A DNA stretch of 21,168 nt, taken from Ktedonobacterales bacterium. Its GTDB lineage: Bacteria; Chloroflexota; Ktedonobacteria; Ktedonobacterales; JADMIN01. The notes beneath the pieces are model-generated. The model had not been told where the DNA came from. It saw only the letters and a program-made list of their open reading frames with translations, and did not search any database. Each line of letters begins with the position of its first letter. The first letter of the stretch is position 1. A program made the translations under genes and the position numbers. Positions 20,657-21,168 of the stretch are shown here, piece after piece. The DNA is taken from NCBI GenBank assembly GCA_025928125.1, contig JAICKD010000003.1, positions 1 through 21,168 of the forward strand, written 5' to 3'.

Positions 20657-21168
20657 ATGGCTATACTTCAAGCGCCGGGAACCGGCTTCGCCGCTGATAT
20701 GGGAATGGGAAATACCACCTCGCCGCTCGTCGTGCTGTTCGAGCGTGATGATACGATTGCGGTCCCGCTGCTCTCTCAACTACGTATGACGGGCTATGAT
20801 GTCCGCGCTGCCCGCACCCCGGTCGAACTCTTTGGCATGCTTGGCAAGCAACTGGTCGCGCTGGTATTGGTTGATCTCGGCAATGCGACGGCCGGGCGTC
20901 GCGAATTCTGGGTCGCGCTGGATGCGCAACGGCGCGGGCGTTCGCTTCAGGTTATGACATTCCGCTTCATCACTCCCGCGAACGCGCTCGACCCCGAATT
21001 CGATCCGGCGGCGCGGGCGCTGGCAGACGTGGAGGTGCGGGGCGTCCAAGAGTTCCAGAAGGTGCTGGATGGCGTGCGCCAGCGGATACCGCTCAATGGC
21101 GCGCTGCCCGCTCTCGCCGCCCCTGGCGCGATTCCGCCCATCGGCGCGGCGTATGGGATGCCTTCACC
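20657..21168 (+). CDS. Degenerate receiver-like domain protein (truncated by right edge)
   Basis: The frame is open from ATG 20657 to the end of the window (170 codons, no stop). Residues about 22-75 look like a CheY-type receiver fold: PLVVLFERDDTIAVPLLSQLRMTGYDVRAARTPVELFGMLGKQLVALVLVDLG, with an acidic pair after beta 1 (ERDD) and an Asp after beta 3 (VLVDLG) at the phosphorylation-site position. The rest of the receiver (Thr/Ser and Lys strands) is not obvious; beyond residue 85 the sequence diverges, then becomes Pro/Ala-rich from about 150. It may be a pseudo-receiver fused to an unseen C-terminal part. GAGAGGGAGA lies about 15-20 nt upstream. Output function is unknown. Confidence 0.6.
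   Translation, partial: MAILQAPGTGFAADMGMGNTTSPLVVLFERDDTIAVPLLSQLRMTGYDVRAARTPVELFGMLGKQLVALVLVDLGNATAGRREFWVALDAQRRGRSLQVMTFRFITPANALDPEFDPAARALADVEVRGVQEFQKVLDGVRQRIPLNGALPALAAPGAIPPIGAAYGMPS

Noticed and set aside
1..21168. CRISPR array or intact insertion sequence
   Set aside because: No regularly spaced direct repeats of 24-40 bases and no transposase motifs were seen on either strand.

Overview
The window looks like a chromosomal piece of a GC-rich bacterium, most likely a member of the Chloroflexota (Ktedonobacteria-like). This is inference. It rests on the mix of an actinobacterial-style phosphatidylinositol mannoside (PIM) gene set with PATAN/DUF4388 and degenerate receiver proteins, HicAB, frequent TTG/GTG starts, and dispersed GC-rich hairpin repeats. 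An actinomycete or another Chloroflexota class is not excluded. No rRNA or tRNA gene, CRISPR array or transposase was found.

Left part (1-5213, mostly minus strand): the N-terminal part of a membrane-anchored Cache-type sensor running off the left edge, a PATAN/DUF4388 protein, a mannose-1-phosphate guanylyltransferase that makes GDP-mannose, a frameshifted MNT-type nucleotidyltransferase remnant, and a dual-specificity phosphatase. The phosphatase is divergent from a small ArsR-like regulator. Between the two lie three TATATAG boxes spaced exactly 15 bp apart.

Centre (5214-12400, all plus strand): an inositol-lipid gene cluster. In order it holds the ArsR-like regulator, myo-inositol-3-phosphate synthase, two tandem LpxL/PatA-type acyltransferases, a PHP-domain phosphoesterase, a PimA-like GT4 mannosyltransferase and a PgsA1-like CDP-alcohol phosphotransferase. 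Together these could make inositol phosphate, join it to CDP-diacylglycerol, dephosphorylate the product, then mannosylate and acylate it. The GDP-mannose enzyme about 2 kb away would supply the sugar donor. The PHP protein and the nearby phosphatase are candidates for the phosphatidylinositol-phosphate phosphatase step, which to my knowledge has no firmly assigned enzyme.

Right part (12773-21168, plus strand): a 712-residue protein with a very long disordered N-terminus and a C-terminal NYN nuclease domain, followed by a strong terminator; a HicA/HicB pair; coaD; a two-gene restriction-modification module of more AT-rich composition (D12-class adenine methylase and a PD-(D/E)XK nuclease resembling the SacI family); an ECHDC3-like crotonase; hutI; and the start of a degenerate receiver protein cut by the right edge. 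Dispersed hairpin repeats fill several intergenic gaps, and a recurring extended -10 motif (TGnTAnnnT) precedes several genes.
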